53,251 nt of DNA, from positions 113,767 through 167,017 of the forward strand of contig DYOA01000001.1 in NCBI GenBank assembly GCA_020720785.1, given 5' to 3'. Under the pieces are notes generated by a model, which did no database searches, was not told the origin of the DNA, and saw only the letters and a program-made list of their open reading frames with translations. This document shows positions 34,432 to 43,336 of this stretch, piece after piece; position 1 is the first letter of the stretch; every line of letters begins with the position of its first letter. This DNA is from Leptospira biflexa. Its GTDB lineage: Bacteria > Spirochaetota > Leptospiria > Turneriellales > DYLW01. Both the position numbers and the translations under genes were made by a program.

Positions 34432-35313
34432 TTATGGGGAGTCCTTCTCATCTGCCAGAGAAAATTCCTGCCGTGTGATCCGCTCCGCATCCATCATGGT
34501 GACCCTCTTTTCCATCTGGTCCAGAATTTCCGTGGTAATGGTTCGGACAACCTCTGCGATGATTTCACTTTTCATCAGATCCTTCATGGACGATGTAATC
34601 TCTGAAGAAAGCTTGCTTTCAATCATATTAAAGAAGGGCAGTCTGGTCAGATCTTTCAGGGAAGTTTTCTGGTATACGGCCTCCCGCACGGAGGACTGTA
34701 TCTCTTTCTCATAAGAAGTGAATATGGTGTCCACCAGTTTATCGTATTCCAGACGACGCATCACATCCCGCACCCGGTCAATGGATTGCAGGAACACCTT
34801 GTCGGAGATGGTGTCAATGAATACTTCGCTGAATTTGATATAGACCTCTCTGGTCTTGAGCTTATCCGGATCAATATTCGCATTGGCCAGTTTAAATGCG
34901 GCTATCCCCATCTTCACCGCCCGCAGGAACAAAAATGGCCTTAGGACGGAAAATGGCAGTATTCCCACAATTTCATACCAGTTGATGGATATATATTCCA
35001 GCTTATTCTCATGGTTTTTATACCTTTTCCGGAAATCCAGAAACCAGATGAAGATTACCAGAAAATCAAAAATGACCACCCCGGAAATAAAATATGGATT
35101 CAGAAAAACTTTGAAGGTGTTGTTCACTTCCAGTAAGACCACATCCAAGAGAGTGATAAAAAACAAAAAATAGTCCCGTTTACTGGCGGGAAAGAGACGG
35201 ATCCAGAACTTGATATATTCCCGTACATTGTGTATGTCCGGAATCATCATTTTTGTCATTCCTGGTATGGTCCATGGTTCTTTTTGCTGACCGTTAGTAT
35301 TATTTTCTGCCAT
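34432..35313 (-). CDS. Membrane protein resembling a voltage-sensor domain without a pore
   Basis: The 293-residue protein has a cytoplasmic lead, then four hydrophobic segments within about residues 45-145 (YFLFFITLLDVVLLEV, YFISGVVIFDFLVIFIWFLDF, WYEIVGILPFSVL, FLFLRAVKMGIAAFKLA). The third intervening loop is basic, and arginines are spaced in SVLRPFLFLRAVKMG. This resembles the S1-S4 set of voltage-gated ion channels, but no pore helix or selectivity filter follows. The C-terminal half is soluble and helical. Function is unknown; the voltage-sensor comparison is inference from pattern only. It lies upstream of hrcA on the same strand, separated by the CIRCE promoter region. Confidence 0.6.
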   Translation of the reverse strand: MAENNTNGQQKEPWTIPGMTKMMIPDIHNVREYIKFWIRLFPASKRDYFLFFITLLDVVLLEVNNTFKVFLNPYFISGVVIFDFLVIFIWFLDFRKRYKNHENKLEYISINWYEIVGILPFSVLRPFLFLRAVKMGIAAFKLANANIDPDKLKTREVYIKFSEVFIDTISDKVFLQSIDRVRDVMRRLEYDKLVDTIFTSYEKEIQSSVREAVYQKTSLKDLTRLPFFNMIESKLSSEITSSMKDLMKSEIIAEVVRTITTEILDQMEKRVTMMDAERITRQEFSLADEKDSP

Positions 35314-35350
35314 GTTTAACCAAAATGCATCCGGGCAGGGTGTAAAGAAA

Positions 35351-35815
35351 TTAATCTTTTCCCCGGATGATCAGATTCTGGCTGGTCATGGTTCCCACCA
35401 GTTTTCCGGATTGATTAAGGGCATCCGCTTTGAAAAACAAAGTGGAAAGGGAGCGGGAAACCAGCTCCGCCCGGACAATGATGGAATCCCCCGGTTTTGC
35501 GTTGCGGATAAAATTCATGGTAAAATTCAGGGTAACCACCGGCTTTTTGGCAGTCAGATAGGACAGTGGCCCGATGGTATCATCCATGAACGCGGTGAGA
35601 ATTCCGCCCTGCAGAATCCCAATCGGGTTGGTCTGGCGGGGGAGCACAGGAAAAACGGTCACCATGCTTTTACCGGTATATTCCACAATCTTCCCCTGAA
35701 AATCCGTGAAGGAGGCCGGCGGAACCTGGATTCCTTCCATGGGGAAATGGGAGAATAACTCATCAAAGAGTGCAGGGGACAGGGCAGGGGCATGGAGGTA
35801 ATCAGGTATTTTCAT
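35351..35815 (-). CDS. Hotdog-fold acyl-CoA thioesterase (PaaI-like)
   Basis: The ATG at 35815 gives a 154-residue single hotdog domain; the longer frame to 35959 is antisense-free but lies within clpA in another frame and adds no domain. The signature helix is GILQGGILTAFMDDTIGPLSY, and NFIRNAKPGDSIIVRAELVSR is the following strand pair. PaaI-type enzymes hydrolyse acyl- or aryl-CoA thioesters; the specific substrate is unknown. The usual HGG is QGG here. It overlaps the clpA stop by 14 nt and is probably translated from the same mRNA. Confidence 0.8.
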   Translation of the reverse strand: MKIPDYLHAPALSPALFDELFSHFPMEGIQVPPASFTDFQGKIVEYTGKSMVTVFPVLPRQTNPIGILQGGILTAFMDDTIGPLSYLTAKKPVVTLNFTMNFIRNAKPGDSIIVRAELVSRSLSTLFFKADALNQSGKLVGTMTSQNLIIRGKD

Positions 35816-38117
35816 TGGCCTTGATTTGTTCTTTCTTTTTTCCTTTTCCTGATTTCTTTTTGGCGGAAGTGCTGGCCATAGGATTTCCCAAAAATTTAAA
35901 AGATAATTTTTCATCTTCTGCGGAAATGATAACTTTTCCGCCGGTGGACAGTTTTCCAAAAAGGATTTCCTCCACTATGGGGTTTTTTACCTCATTCTGA
36001 ATGAGTCTTGCCATGGGTCTGGCCCCCAGCATGGGATCATATCCGTTCTCTGCCAGATAGGTTTCCGCAGATGCCTCCAGTTCAATGTTTATCTTTTTCT
36101 CTGAGAGTTGCTCCCGTAGGGTGGAAATTTGTTTGTGCACAATTTTAACAATGATGGGTTTATCCAGATGACCAAATACCACAATCTCATCCAGCCGGTT
36201 GCGAAACTCCGGACTGAAAAAATTCTTCACCTCTTTTCCCGGGTTTTTATCCGGTAAAAAATCTCCGGCAAACCCGATTTTATTCGCACTTAACTCCCGG
36301 CTTCCGGCGTTGGATGTCATAATCAGAACCACATTGCGGAAATCCGCTTTCTTTCCCGTGGTGTCCGTGATGGTGGCATGATCCATCACCTGTAAGAGAG
36401 CGTTAAAAATATCCGGGTGTGCTTTTTCAATTTCATCCAGAAGCAGAACCGCGTGCGGATTCTTCCGGATGGAATCTGTCAACAATGCCCCTTCATTATA
36501 ACCCACATAACCGGGCGGAGAGCCCAGGAGCTGGGAAATGGTGTGCTTTTCCATGTATTCGCTCATGTCAAAGCGGATTAATTCCACCCCCAGGGCAAAA
36601 GCAAGCTGCCGGGAAAGTTCGGTTTTTCCCACACCGGTGGGTCCAATAAACAGAAAAGAGCCGATGGGTTTATCTGGATTGGACAGACCCGCCCGGTGCC
36701 GTTTCACGGCGGAAACAATGGATTCAATGGCCTTTTCCTGACCATAAACCGTGGTATTCAATTTTTCTGCCAGATGCTGGAGGCTTTCCTTTTCCCGCAG
36801 GCTCACATTTTCCGCCGGGATTTTTACCACCCGTGCAATCAGGTTTTCCATATCGATGACACTCACGGATTTTCTGTTTGTATGATAAACAGAAACAAAG
36901 GCTCCGGCTTCGTCCAGCATATCAATGGCTTTATCCGGCAGGCGTCTGTCCCTCAGATATTTGATGGATAAATCCACCGCCGCATGCACCGCAGCCGGGG
37001 TGTAGCGGATTTTATGAAAGGATTCGTATTTGCTCTGGAGCCCCTTGATAATCTGCAGCGTGTCCTCCCTGTCCGGTTCGTTAATGTCTATTTTCTGGAA
37101 TCGGCGGGCCAGGGCTCTGTCCCGCTCAAAGTGGCTCCGGTATTCTTCGTAAGTGGTGGAACCAATAACCCGGATCTCTCCATTGGAGATGAGGGGTTTC
37201 AATAGATTGGCAGCGTCCAGGGTTCCGCCGGAGACAGAACCGGAACCCACAATAGAGTGGATCTCATCAATATATACAATGGCCTTTCCGTGGAGCTGGA
37301 TGGCCTTGAAGACATTTTTTATTCTCTCCTCAAAATCGCCCCGGAATTTTGTCCCTGCCAGCATGGTTCCCATGTCAATGGAAAATATTTCATAGTTTTG
37401 TAATTTATCCGGGACATCCCCGTCCACAATTTTCTGTGCGAGCCCCTGGGTGATGGCTGTCTTTCCCACCCCCGGGTCTCCCACATGGATGGGATTATTC
37501 TTCTGCTTCCGGCTGAGAATTTCAATGGTCCGCATCAGTTCCTTTTCCCGTCCTATGGTGGGATCATATTTACCCTCGGTGGCCTTCTGGGTCATGTTGA
37601 CGGTGAACTTTTCCAGCATTTTTTCCACGCCCTGGTTTTTCAAGCCGGAAGCTGTCCCTTTTTTCCTGCCTTCGTCCTCCTCCGCATGGATGGATCGGGA
37701 TACCCCGTGGGTAATGTATTCCAGGACGGTCAGTTTGGAAACTTCCTGCTTTTCCAGAAAATAACGGGCAAAACTGTCTTCTTCATCCAGAATGGCCACC
37801 AGAACATCCCCAATCTCCAGTTCCGTTTTTTCCGATGAGTGGAGATGCACCAGAGCTTTCTGGAGGATTCTCTGGAATGAAATAGATTGGATGGGGTCAT
37901 TCTGGCCTTTGGGAGAGGTCTCCAGGGAATCCAGATATTCCTCAATATCTTTTCTCAGCTCATCAATGTTTACCCCCACATTCACCAGAATCTTTTTCCC
38001 TTCCGGCGTATGGAGGATGCTGTATAACAGATGCTCCAGAGTCAGGTATGCATGATTCCGGATTTGTGCCTCCCGGTAGGATTCATTCAGTGCTTTTTCC
38101 ATGTTTTTATGAATCAT
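35802..38117 (-). CDS. clpA: ATP-dependent Clp protease ATP-binding subunit ClpA
   Basis: AAA+ unfoldase that feeds substrates into ClpP. The 771 residues have the Clp N-domain repeats, a first AAA module with Walker A GDPGVGKTA and Walker B VYIDEIHSIVG, and a second with GPTGVGKTELSRQLA and LLLDEIEKAHPDIFNALLQVMD. No ClpB-type middle coiled coil is present, and an IGF loop (NKIGFAGD) fits ClpP docking. AAAGGA precedes the ATG. clpS lies 80 nt upstream on the same strand, matching the usual pair. The Lys-rich last 20 residues are an unusual extension. clpP is not in the window. Confidence 0.95.
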   Translation of the reverse strand: MIHKNMEKALNESYREAQIRNHAYLTLEHLLYSILHTPEGKKILVNVGVNIDELRKDIEEYLDSLETSPKGQNDPIQSISFQRILQKALVHLHSSEKTELEIGDVLVAILDEEDSFARYFLEKQEVSKLTVLEYITHGVSRSIHAEEDEGRKKGTASGLKNQGVEKMLEKFTVNMTQKATEGKYDPTIGREKELMRTIEILSRKQKNNPIHVGDPGVGKTAITQGLAQKIVDGDVPDKLQNYEIFSIDMGTMLAGTKFRGDFEERIKNVFKAIQLHGKAIVYIDEIHSIVGSGSVSGGTLDAANLLKPLISNGEIRVIGSTTYEEYRSHFERDRALARRFQKIDINEPDREDTLQIIKGLQSKYESFHKIRYTPAAVHAAVDLSIKYLRDRRLPDKAIDMLDEAGAFVSVYHTNRKSVSVIDMENLIARVVKIPAENVSLREKESLQHLAEKLNTTVYGQEKAIESIVSAVKRHRAGLSNPDKPIGSFLFIGPTGVGKTELSRQLAFALGVELIRFDMSEYMEKHTISQLLGSPPGYVGYNEGALLTDSIRKNPHAVLLLDEIEKAHPDIFNALLQVMDHATITDTTGKKADFRNVVLIMTSNAGSRELSANKIGFAGDFLPDKNPGKEVKNFFSPEFRNRLDEIVVFGHLDKPIIVKIVHKQISTLREQLSEKKINIELEASAETYLAENGYDPMLGARPMARLIQNEVKNPIVEEILFGKLSTGGKVIISAEDEKLSFKFLGNPMASTSAKKKSGKGKKKEQIKANENT

Positions 38118-38197
38118 AAATATTCCTTTGTAACTATGGTAATATACATCTATATCGCGTAATATCCAATTTATCAGTTTTTATTTGCCTGTATTTT

Positions 38198-38518
38198 TCA
38201 TGCTTTTTCCATGGAACACCGTAGGGGAAAGGATGATGATCTTGCCTTCTGGTGGACAATGGCAACTTTTGTTTCTGCTATATCTCTGGGATAAATGCCA
38301 CATTCTCCCGCCCCTTTCCGATGAACATCCATCATGATTCGGGTTGCATCTGCTTTGGGTTTTTGAAAAACATTCATGAGAACCATGACCACAAATTCCA
38401 TGGTTGTGTAATGGTCATTGTGCATGATGACCCGGTACATGGAGGGAATTTTCACCTCAACTACGGTTTGTACGCGTTCATCTGATTCCATGTTTATAAA
38501 GGATAAATCCGGGATCAA
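38198..38518 (-). CDS. clpS: ATP-dependent Clp protease adaptor ClpS
   Basis: ClpS brings N-end-rule substrates to ClpA. The core is typical: YRVIMHNDHYTTMEFVVMVLMNVF with the N-degron pocket Asn-Asp, then MMDVHRKGAGECGIYPRDIAETKV. The C-terminal tail (SSSFPLRCSMEKA) is longer than most. The start at 38518 overlaps the preceding gene's stop (ATGA); an internal ATG at 38491 would also leave the whole core. Adjacent to clpA. Confidence 0.94.
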   Translation of the reverse strand: MIPDLSFINMESDERVQTVVEVKIPSMYRVIMHNDHYTTMEFVVMVLMNVFQKPKADATRIMMDVHRKGAGECGIYPRDIAETKVAIVHQKARSSSFPLRCSMEKA

Positions 38519-39027
38519 CCGGCAACATTTTTTTTATAAATCGGCTCCAGCCAGTCGATGGAAGAAACGTTGGGGATGAGTACCGGTGGAATATCCCCTG
38601 TTTTATCTGGAGAAAATAGAAAGCCATTGTCTGTTTCTTCCAGGCCAGAGGCAATCTGCAGAAACATGGATCGATTGGCCATGGCCCATGCACCCAACCG
38701 GGGTATTAGAAAGAGAATTCGATTATTCCATATCTGGATAACGGTATCTATTATATTGAATTCCTCTCCGGTTTCCATCCGCACCCGGTCTTCTTCTATG
38801 GACACAACGTTAACCACTGGACCACCAATTTCCAGATAACCTTTTTCCATCTGGTCTCTGTAGTGATTCAAAATAAAAACACCGTTTTCATCCCGGTGCA
38901 AATTGGCCTTGAAATAAGAAAGAATCTGAGGATTGGTGATTTCCAGTTCCCGGAAAACCCATCCTCCAGACTCTGTGATTTTAATTTCCGAATGGAATAT
39001 TCTAATTGGGTTGGACTCCCAGAACAT
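38515..39027 (-). CDS. DUF1285-like protein
   Basis: The frame is open to 39156, but the first 43 codons are inside the thioredoxin gene in another frame. The ATG at 39027 (MFWESNPIRIF) has GGAAG upstream and overlaps trx by 26 nt, giving 170 residues. The order I-x-I-x-x-x-G-W-x-F-R-E, an ILSYFKANLHRDENGVFIL segment and a V-x-x-V strand (GGPVVNVVSIEED) resemble the two-domain DUF1285 family. That family has no proven function. The start is the weak point of this call. The stop overlaps the clpS start by 4 nt. Confidence 0.6.
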   Translation of the reverse strand: MFWESNPIRIFHSEIKITESGGWVFRELEITNPQILSYFKANLHRDENGVFILNHYRDQMEKGYLEIGGPVVNVVSIEEDRVRMETGEEFNIIDTVIQIWNNRILFLIPRLGAWAMANRSMFLQIASGLEETDNGFLFSPDKTGDIPPVLIPNVSSIDWLEPIYKKNVAG

Positions 39028-39367
39028 TGTCAATGGCTTCCAGAAGACTTTCCTTGGGAAGAGCTCCCACGGCCATCTGCGGTTTATCTCCTGTGGGGCA
39101 GAAAAGCATGGAAGGAATGCTGCGTATTCCAAAAACAGCCGCCAGCTCCTGCTCATTTTCTGTGTTGATTTTGTATATGTTTACTTTTCCCGCCAGCTCT
39201 TCGCTTAACTCTTCCAGAATGGGAGCCACCATTTTACACGGCTGGCACCAGTCTGCGTAAAAATCGATGATGCAGGGAAGCTCACCGGAGAATTTCCAGT
39301 CTTTATTGTTTTCATAATCAAAAACTTTTTTTATAAAATCATCTTTTGTCAGATGTGTTGTTGCCAT
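39002..39367 (-). CDS. Thioredoxin with CQPC active site
   Basis: A 121-residue cytosolic thioredoxin. The active site is WCQPC (W40-C44) where classical thioredoxins have WCGPC. The rest is canonical: CIIDFYADW before it, KMVAPILEELSEEL after it, KINTENEQELAAVFGIRSIPSMLF with the cis-proline, and an N-terminal helix (DDFIKKVFDYENN). GAGG precedes the ATG. It lies upstream of the DUF1285-like/clpS/clpA genes, so it may belong to a stress-response transcript. The Gly-to-Gln change probably alters redox potential or partner choice. Confidence 0.92.
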   Translation of the reverse strand: MATTHLTKDDFIKKVFDYENNKDWKFSGELPCIIDFYADWCQPCKMVAPILEELSEELAGKVNIYKINTENEQELAAVFGIRSIPSMLFCPTGDKPQMAVGALPKESLLEAIDNVLGVQPN

Positions 39368-39497
39368 AAAACCTCACTTTTTATTCTAATTCCGGGGGCA
39401 TTGGCATCTCCTCCAATAGCAAAGTCAGAATAAGACTGCTAATTCCCCCCCGATTTAAAAGCAATATAATAAAAAAAAGATACGGCGTAAACTTTTT

Positions 39498-40238
39498 TTA
39501 CTGCATATCCATGATATGCTGGACCCTAACCCGTTCTTTCATTTCCAGATCCACCACCTTTCTTTCCAGCCTGGTTGTTGCCCGCCGGAGCCAGGTCTTG
39601 TAGGTTTCCACCAGGGAGATTTTTTTGTCAAAAAAAGGCAGTTCTTTCAGTATTATTTTATCCGCTTCTTTGAAACGGTTTTCATCATTGTTCTGTACCT
39701 GAGGGTTTTCTCTGCCAGCCATCTGTTCCTCGGATAGCGTGTACTCATAGTAAATAATGGATATATCATCATTGGAATCTATTTTATTATCCTCATGGTA
39801 AAGAGGGGTGGGATTGATCATATCTCTTCTTTCTTCTTTGAACTCGAATCCCAGCGGCATCATCCGGGTAAAGCGGATGACCACTTTTTCCAGTTTTTTC
39901 TTTTCGGAATCCGTATACAGATACATGTAACCATCGTACAGATAACGCAAAGAAATGGATTTGACGGATTCCCCATACGCGATGGGGAGTATCAGGACAT
40001 TTTCGTTTTTTTCTTTGTTTTCCGTGAAAAGACCTGTTAGCCGGGGCAACAGATACGCAACTCTCCGGTGGAGATTGTCAATCTCAATGTCCCCGTAACC
40101 GGTTTCTTCTGCCTTTTGCTGCATTTTTTCCCGTTGTGCGATAATCTGTGGATCTTCCACCGGTTTGACAAACAGATAGCCTGCAACACCCAAAAAGGAT
40201 GCCAAGATGATTGTTGTTGATATGATTCGCCGTTTCAT
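39498..40238 (-). CDS. Membrane-anchored hypothetical protein
   Basis: Not recognised. The 246-residue product begins with a single hydrophobic segment (MKRRIISTTIILASFLGVAGYLFV) acting as signal or anchor. A polar, charged region follows (NLHRRVAYLLPRLTGLF, SLRYLYDGYMYLYTDSEKKKLEKVVIRF) with beta-strand-like alternation. A helical, basic C-terminus ends it (WLRRATTRLERKVVDLEMKERVRVQH). It is expected to face the periplasm. A strong promoter with a structured leader precedes it. Confidence 0.7.
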   Translation of the reverse strand: MKRRIISTTIILASFLGVAGYLFVKPVEDPQIIAQREKMQQKAEETGYGDIEIDNLHRRVAYLLPRLTGLFTENKEKNENVLILPIAYGESVKSISLRYLYDGYMYLYTDSEKKKLEKVVIRFTRMMPLGFEFKEERRDMINPTPLYHEDNKIDSNDDISIIYYEYTLSEEQMAGRENPQVQNNDENRFKEADKIILKELPFFDKKISLVETYKTWLRRATTRLERKVVDLEMKERVRVQHIMDMQ

Positions 40239-40262
40239 TTTCTTTTACCCCGCATATATTTA

Positions 40263-40314
40263 CGGCAAAAATCCCATGAGTCTTTAATGGGAAACCACTT
40301 TTTTTTATTTGCCG
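40263..40314 (-). promoter_or_regulatory. Nested hairpin in the 5' leader of the anchored-protein gene
   Basis: CGGCAAA (40263-40269) pairs with TTTGCCG (40308-40314), and inside it TCCCAT (40272-40277) pairs with ATGGGA (40287-40292). The structure lies between the promoter at 40344-40372 and the ATG at 40238, so it would be part of the mRNA leader. No known riboswitch fits. Confidence 0.4.
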
Positions 40315-40343
40315 CAACAGAATCTGGGTGCCCTCCCGAACGT

Positions 40344-40372
40344 ATTCTATCTCTCCGTGGAGTGGTTGTCAA
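40344..40372 (-). promoter_or_regulatory. Near-consensus sigma-70 promoter
   Basis: On the minus strand TTGACA (40372-40367), 17-nt spacer, TAGAAT (40349-40344). A start site near 40337 would give a leader of about 100 nt to the ATG at 40238. It lies between the end of the histidine kinase gene and the anchored-protein gene. Confidence 0.78.
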
Positions 40373-40413
40373 TTCCCGCACTGTGAGAAAGGTTTTATCA
40401 ATCAGTAAAAAAA

Positions 40414-42765
40414 TTAATTATTTGTCCTTTGAATCACCCGTTCCAAGGCATTTTCCAGATCGCTACGGTGGTACGGTTTGGCCAGAAACCCGTCAAAACC
40501 ATTTTTCAGTGCGTTCATTTTATCTTCTTTGAATGCATTTGCGGTTAGAGCAATGACGGGGATGTGTCGTTTTTGCTCGCTGTCCTGTGCTTCCAGTTTC
40601 CGGATTTCCCTGAGAGCTGTATTTCCATCCATTTCCGGCATAATAATATCCATCAACACAATGTCATAATGGTTGTTTTGTATGCTACGCAGAGCTTCCA
40701 TTCCGTTCTGGGCAATATCCGCTTTATGACCCATGGATTCGAGCATCTTAACGGCTATTTTCTGGTTTACCAGATTGTCTTCCACCACCAGAATGGTATA
40801 GCTGTGGCTGGATTTCTTTTCTGGTGCCGAAGAATGCCCGCTGGGATCATCCAGAGAATAGCCCTTGAACAGATAATTGAAAATCCGGTGCAGCCGTCCC
40901 ATCCGGATGGGTTTGTTGATGAACATGGCAGTTAGAAAAATTTCCCGGGTGATCTGTGATTCTTCCCAGTTCACCAAAACCGATGGGACAATAATCCCGG
41001 AGGATAATATAACGACATGCAATTTCTGGGCATGAATCAGAGAAGAATTTTCCCGTATCAAATCAAGACCATCTTTCATCGGCATATGATAATCTGTAAT
41101 CAATAAACGGTATGGAAAGGATGGCTCCCTGTCTTGTGCATCTTTCCAGGGCTTCACGAATTGATTGAACTCCTCCACCCCGGAAAAATCTTTTACCACG
41201 CACCCAAAAACTTCCAAGTACTCCCGGAGAATCCTCCGGTTCGTCTCGCTGTCATCCACCACCAGAACATGGGTGTCCCGGTATGAGGCAACCATGGACT
41301 GCAATCTATCCTCCGTTTCCTGGGTTATGGTGAACACCACATTAAAATAAAAAACACTTCCTTTCGCATGTTCGCTTTTCACTCTAAGAATTCCACCCAT
41401 TTTTTCCACTATCTGCCGGGAAATCGCCAGCCCCAGCCCCGTTCCACCGTATATCCGGGTGGTGGAACTTTCTGCCTGGATAAAGGGGTCAAAGATATCC
41501 TGGATTTTATTCGGTGGAATTCCGATGCCGGTGTCCTGCACTTTAAACTCCAGGTTAATCTGGGTGTCTGTCTTTTGCAGAATATCTACGGAGACATAAA
41601 TCTCTCCACGATCAGTGAATTTTATCGCATTGGATATCAGATTGGTCAAAACCTGTTGCAACCTAACGGGATCTCCAATCACAATTTTATCAATATTTGG
41701 CGAGACCCACACCGTCAGTTCCAGATTTTTATTTTGGGCCAGCGGTGCCAAAACACTGCCCATTGTCTCCACCACTTCCCGAATGGAAAGAGGGGTATTC
41801 TCAAGCTCTAAGCGACCGGCTTCAATTTTGGAAAAATCCAAAATATCGTTTATGATGCCCAGAAGATTCTCTGCAGAATTATTGATGACTCCCAGGATTT
41901 CCTTTTGCTCCGGCGTCAGATTTGTGCGGGATAAAAGATCGGTCATCCCAATGACCCCGTTCATGGGAGTGCGTATTTCATGGGACATACTGGAGAGGAA
42001 TTTACTCTTGGCTTTGCTGGCTTCTTCTGCTACCTGCCGGGCATTATAGAGAGAGCGGGAAAATCTGCAGAGGAAATAATAAAACAGAGCAATTGCCAGG
42101 AGGCCGGTACCCATCAGGAAAATATGAAAATTCATCATCTGTTTGACCCTGCCTTTCATAATGGCCATCTCTCCGGAGATAGGAATCTGGATGGAGACTG
42201 CTATGGAAGGGTTATGGGAAAAACCTTTTCCGGTCTGAAGATTCTGTGGGTAGCCGGCAGGAGCCAGCACGGGGGACATAAACTCAAAAATTCCGTCCTT
42301 TTGTCGTACCCTCTCCGTATTCCCCAGCAGGAACGTTATCATGGAGGTTCTTTCCCATAAATCCAGTTCCTGCAATTGGAGATTTGGATCCAAGGAAATG
42401 AAACGATAGGAAATATCTCCCGAAATCCCCTCAAGGAGATATCTATCCCAGGATGGAATTCGTATCAGGAACAGACGTTGTTTCTTTCCAATACGGCTCT
42501 TCCAAATTGGGGGAGAGCAACTGTTCTGGCCTTTGTTCTCAAAATTTTTTTCATGAATCAGTTCGTATAAAATCCTCCCCTTAGAGAGGACATAGGCAAT
42601 GTGGGATTCCCGAATCTGCTCCCTGTTTGTGCAAAAGGATAGGTAATCCAGTACCCCCATGAGGATGACTGTCAACACACAAAGAGCCAGATACAGTTTC
42701 TGGATTCCTCCTTTCCCCGCAAATGAAACAGCTCTGATTATATTCATGATTGAATAAAATTTCAT
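40414..42765 (-). CDS. Hybrid sensor histidine kinase with two receiver domains
   Basis: A 783-residue membrane kinase. Two helices (about 21-43 and 212-233) bracket an extracytoplasmic sensor region of about 170 residues. A HisKA domain with H262 in SHEIRTPMNG and a HATPase with DTGIGIP and GGTGLGLAIS follow. There are two receivers: the first with D558 in ITDYHMP, the second with D706 in LMDIIMPEMDG. Both keep the phospho-acceptor Asp and acid pair (VVDDSETN, VVEDNLVN). No Hpt domain is fused, so phosphate must pass to a separate phosphotransfer protein or be held locally. The signal is unknown. It is preceded by about 570 nt with no clear gene. Confidence 0.93.
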   Translation of the reverse strand: MKFYSIMNIIRAVSFAGKGGIQKLYLALCVLTVILMGVLDYLSFCTNREQIRESHIAYVLSKGRILYELIHEKNFENKGQNSCSPPIWKSRIGKKQRLFLIRIPSWDRYLLEGISGDISYRFISLDPNLQLQELDLWERTSMITFLLGNTERVRQKDGIFEFMSPVLAPAGYPQNLQTGKGFSHNPSIAVSIQIPISGEMAIMKGRVKQMMNFHIFLMGTGLLAIALFYYFLCRFSRSLYNARQVAEEASKAKSKFLSSMSHEIRTPMNGVIGMTDLLSRTNLTPEQKEILGVINNSAENLLGIINDILDFSKIEAGRLELENTPLSIREVVETMGSVLAPLAQNKNLELTVWVSPNIDKIVIGDPVRLQQVLTNLISNAIKFTDRGEIYVSVDILQKTDTQINLEFKVQDTGIGIPPNKIQDIFDPFIQAESSTTRIYGGTGLGLAISRQIVEKMGGILRVKSEHAKGSVFYFNVVFTITQETEDRLQSMVASYRDTHVLVVDDSETNRRILREYLEVFGCVVKDFSGVEEFNQFVKPWKDAQDREPSFPYRLLITDYHMPMKDGLDLIRENSSLIHAQKLHVVILSSGIIVPSVLVNWEESQITREIFLTAMFINKPIRMGRLHRIFNYLFKGYSLDDPSGHSSAPEKKSSHSYTILVVEDNLVNQKIAVKMLESMGHKADIAQNGMEALRSIQNNHYDIVLMDIIMPEMDGNTALREIRKLEAQDSEQKRHIPVIALTANAFKEDKMNALKNGFDGFLAKPYHRSDLENALERVIQRTNN

Positions 42766-43336
42766 AAAGTCGATTCCCTTTTTTCGGTGGCAGTCGTCAA
42801 TCCTTAAATCAACCCATGCAACCGGGATAGATTTCCGACACCCATAAGGCGGATTTTAGTTGCAAATTAAAGTCCCTTATCACGAATGTTGAGGTGCAAC
42901 CCAAAAAACAAGGAGAAAGGGACAGACAACATTACAGGAAGCACGTAAAAAAAATCCAGCACAATTTAAAGGTGGTCAAATACGTGGAGCGTTGGTTTTG
43001 GATATAAACGAAGAACAGGGAAATTCTAACCGTTTGCTCGCGTCTGGCGAGCTTCACGATGCCTATGGTGGAAAGCAAACCGCCATAGAGCGAAGAAAAA
43101 GGAAAATAAAACAAACATTTTTTTATCTTTCTGGAAGGGGGGTACCGTGATTACAAAAAAACTGGAAACGGCCAGAAAGAGAATACTGGCAATCACAGAA
43201 AGTGTATTTTCCTGGAAAAGGATCATGTTCCATCGGACAATAATTCTGCATTCAGTAAAGAATATTATCTTTATAAAAAACGCCGTAATTGATCCTGGTT
43301 TTCGCGAATGGATTACTGGGATGGTTGGAGAATACG
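42766..43336. other. Region without a convincing gene
   Basis: Two short open readings are seen on the plus strand: an 85-codon frame without an ATG (42893-43150), and one starting at GTG 43147 after AAGGGGGG (43147-43356), joined by a GTGA overlap. Neither resembles a known family. Several hairpins occur: GTCCCTT/AAGGGAC (42872-42923), GCTCGC/GCGAGC (43036-43052) and CTATGG/CCATAG (43063-43088). The stretch may hold a small gene pair, an RNA or a remnant. Confidence 0.3.

Noticed and set aside
43036..43088. Riboswitch-like hairpin pair before the small frames
   Set aside because: I compared it with c-di-GMP, fluoride, SAM, TPP and cobalamin consensus features and none fits; kept only as hairpins.
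43026..43226. A 66-codon minus-strand frame with two hydrophobic segments
   Set aside because: Antisense to AT-rich plus-strand readings; hydrophobicity follows from A-rich antisense and no start signal is seen.
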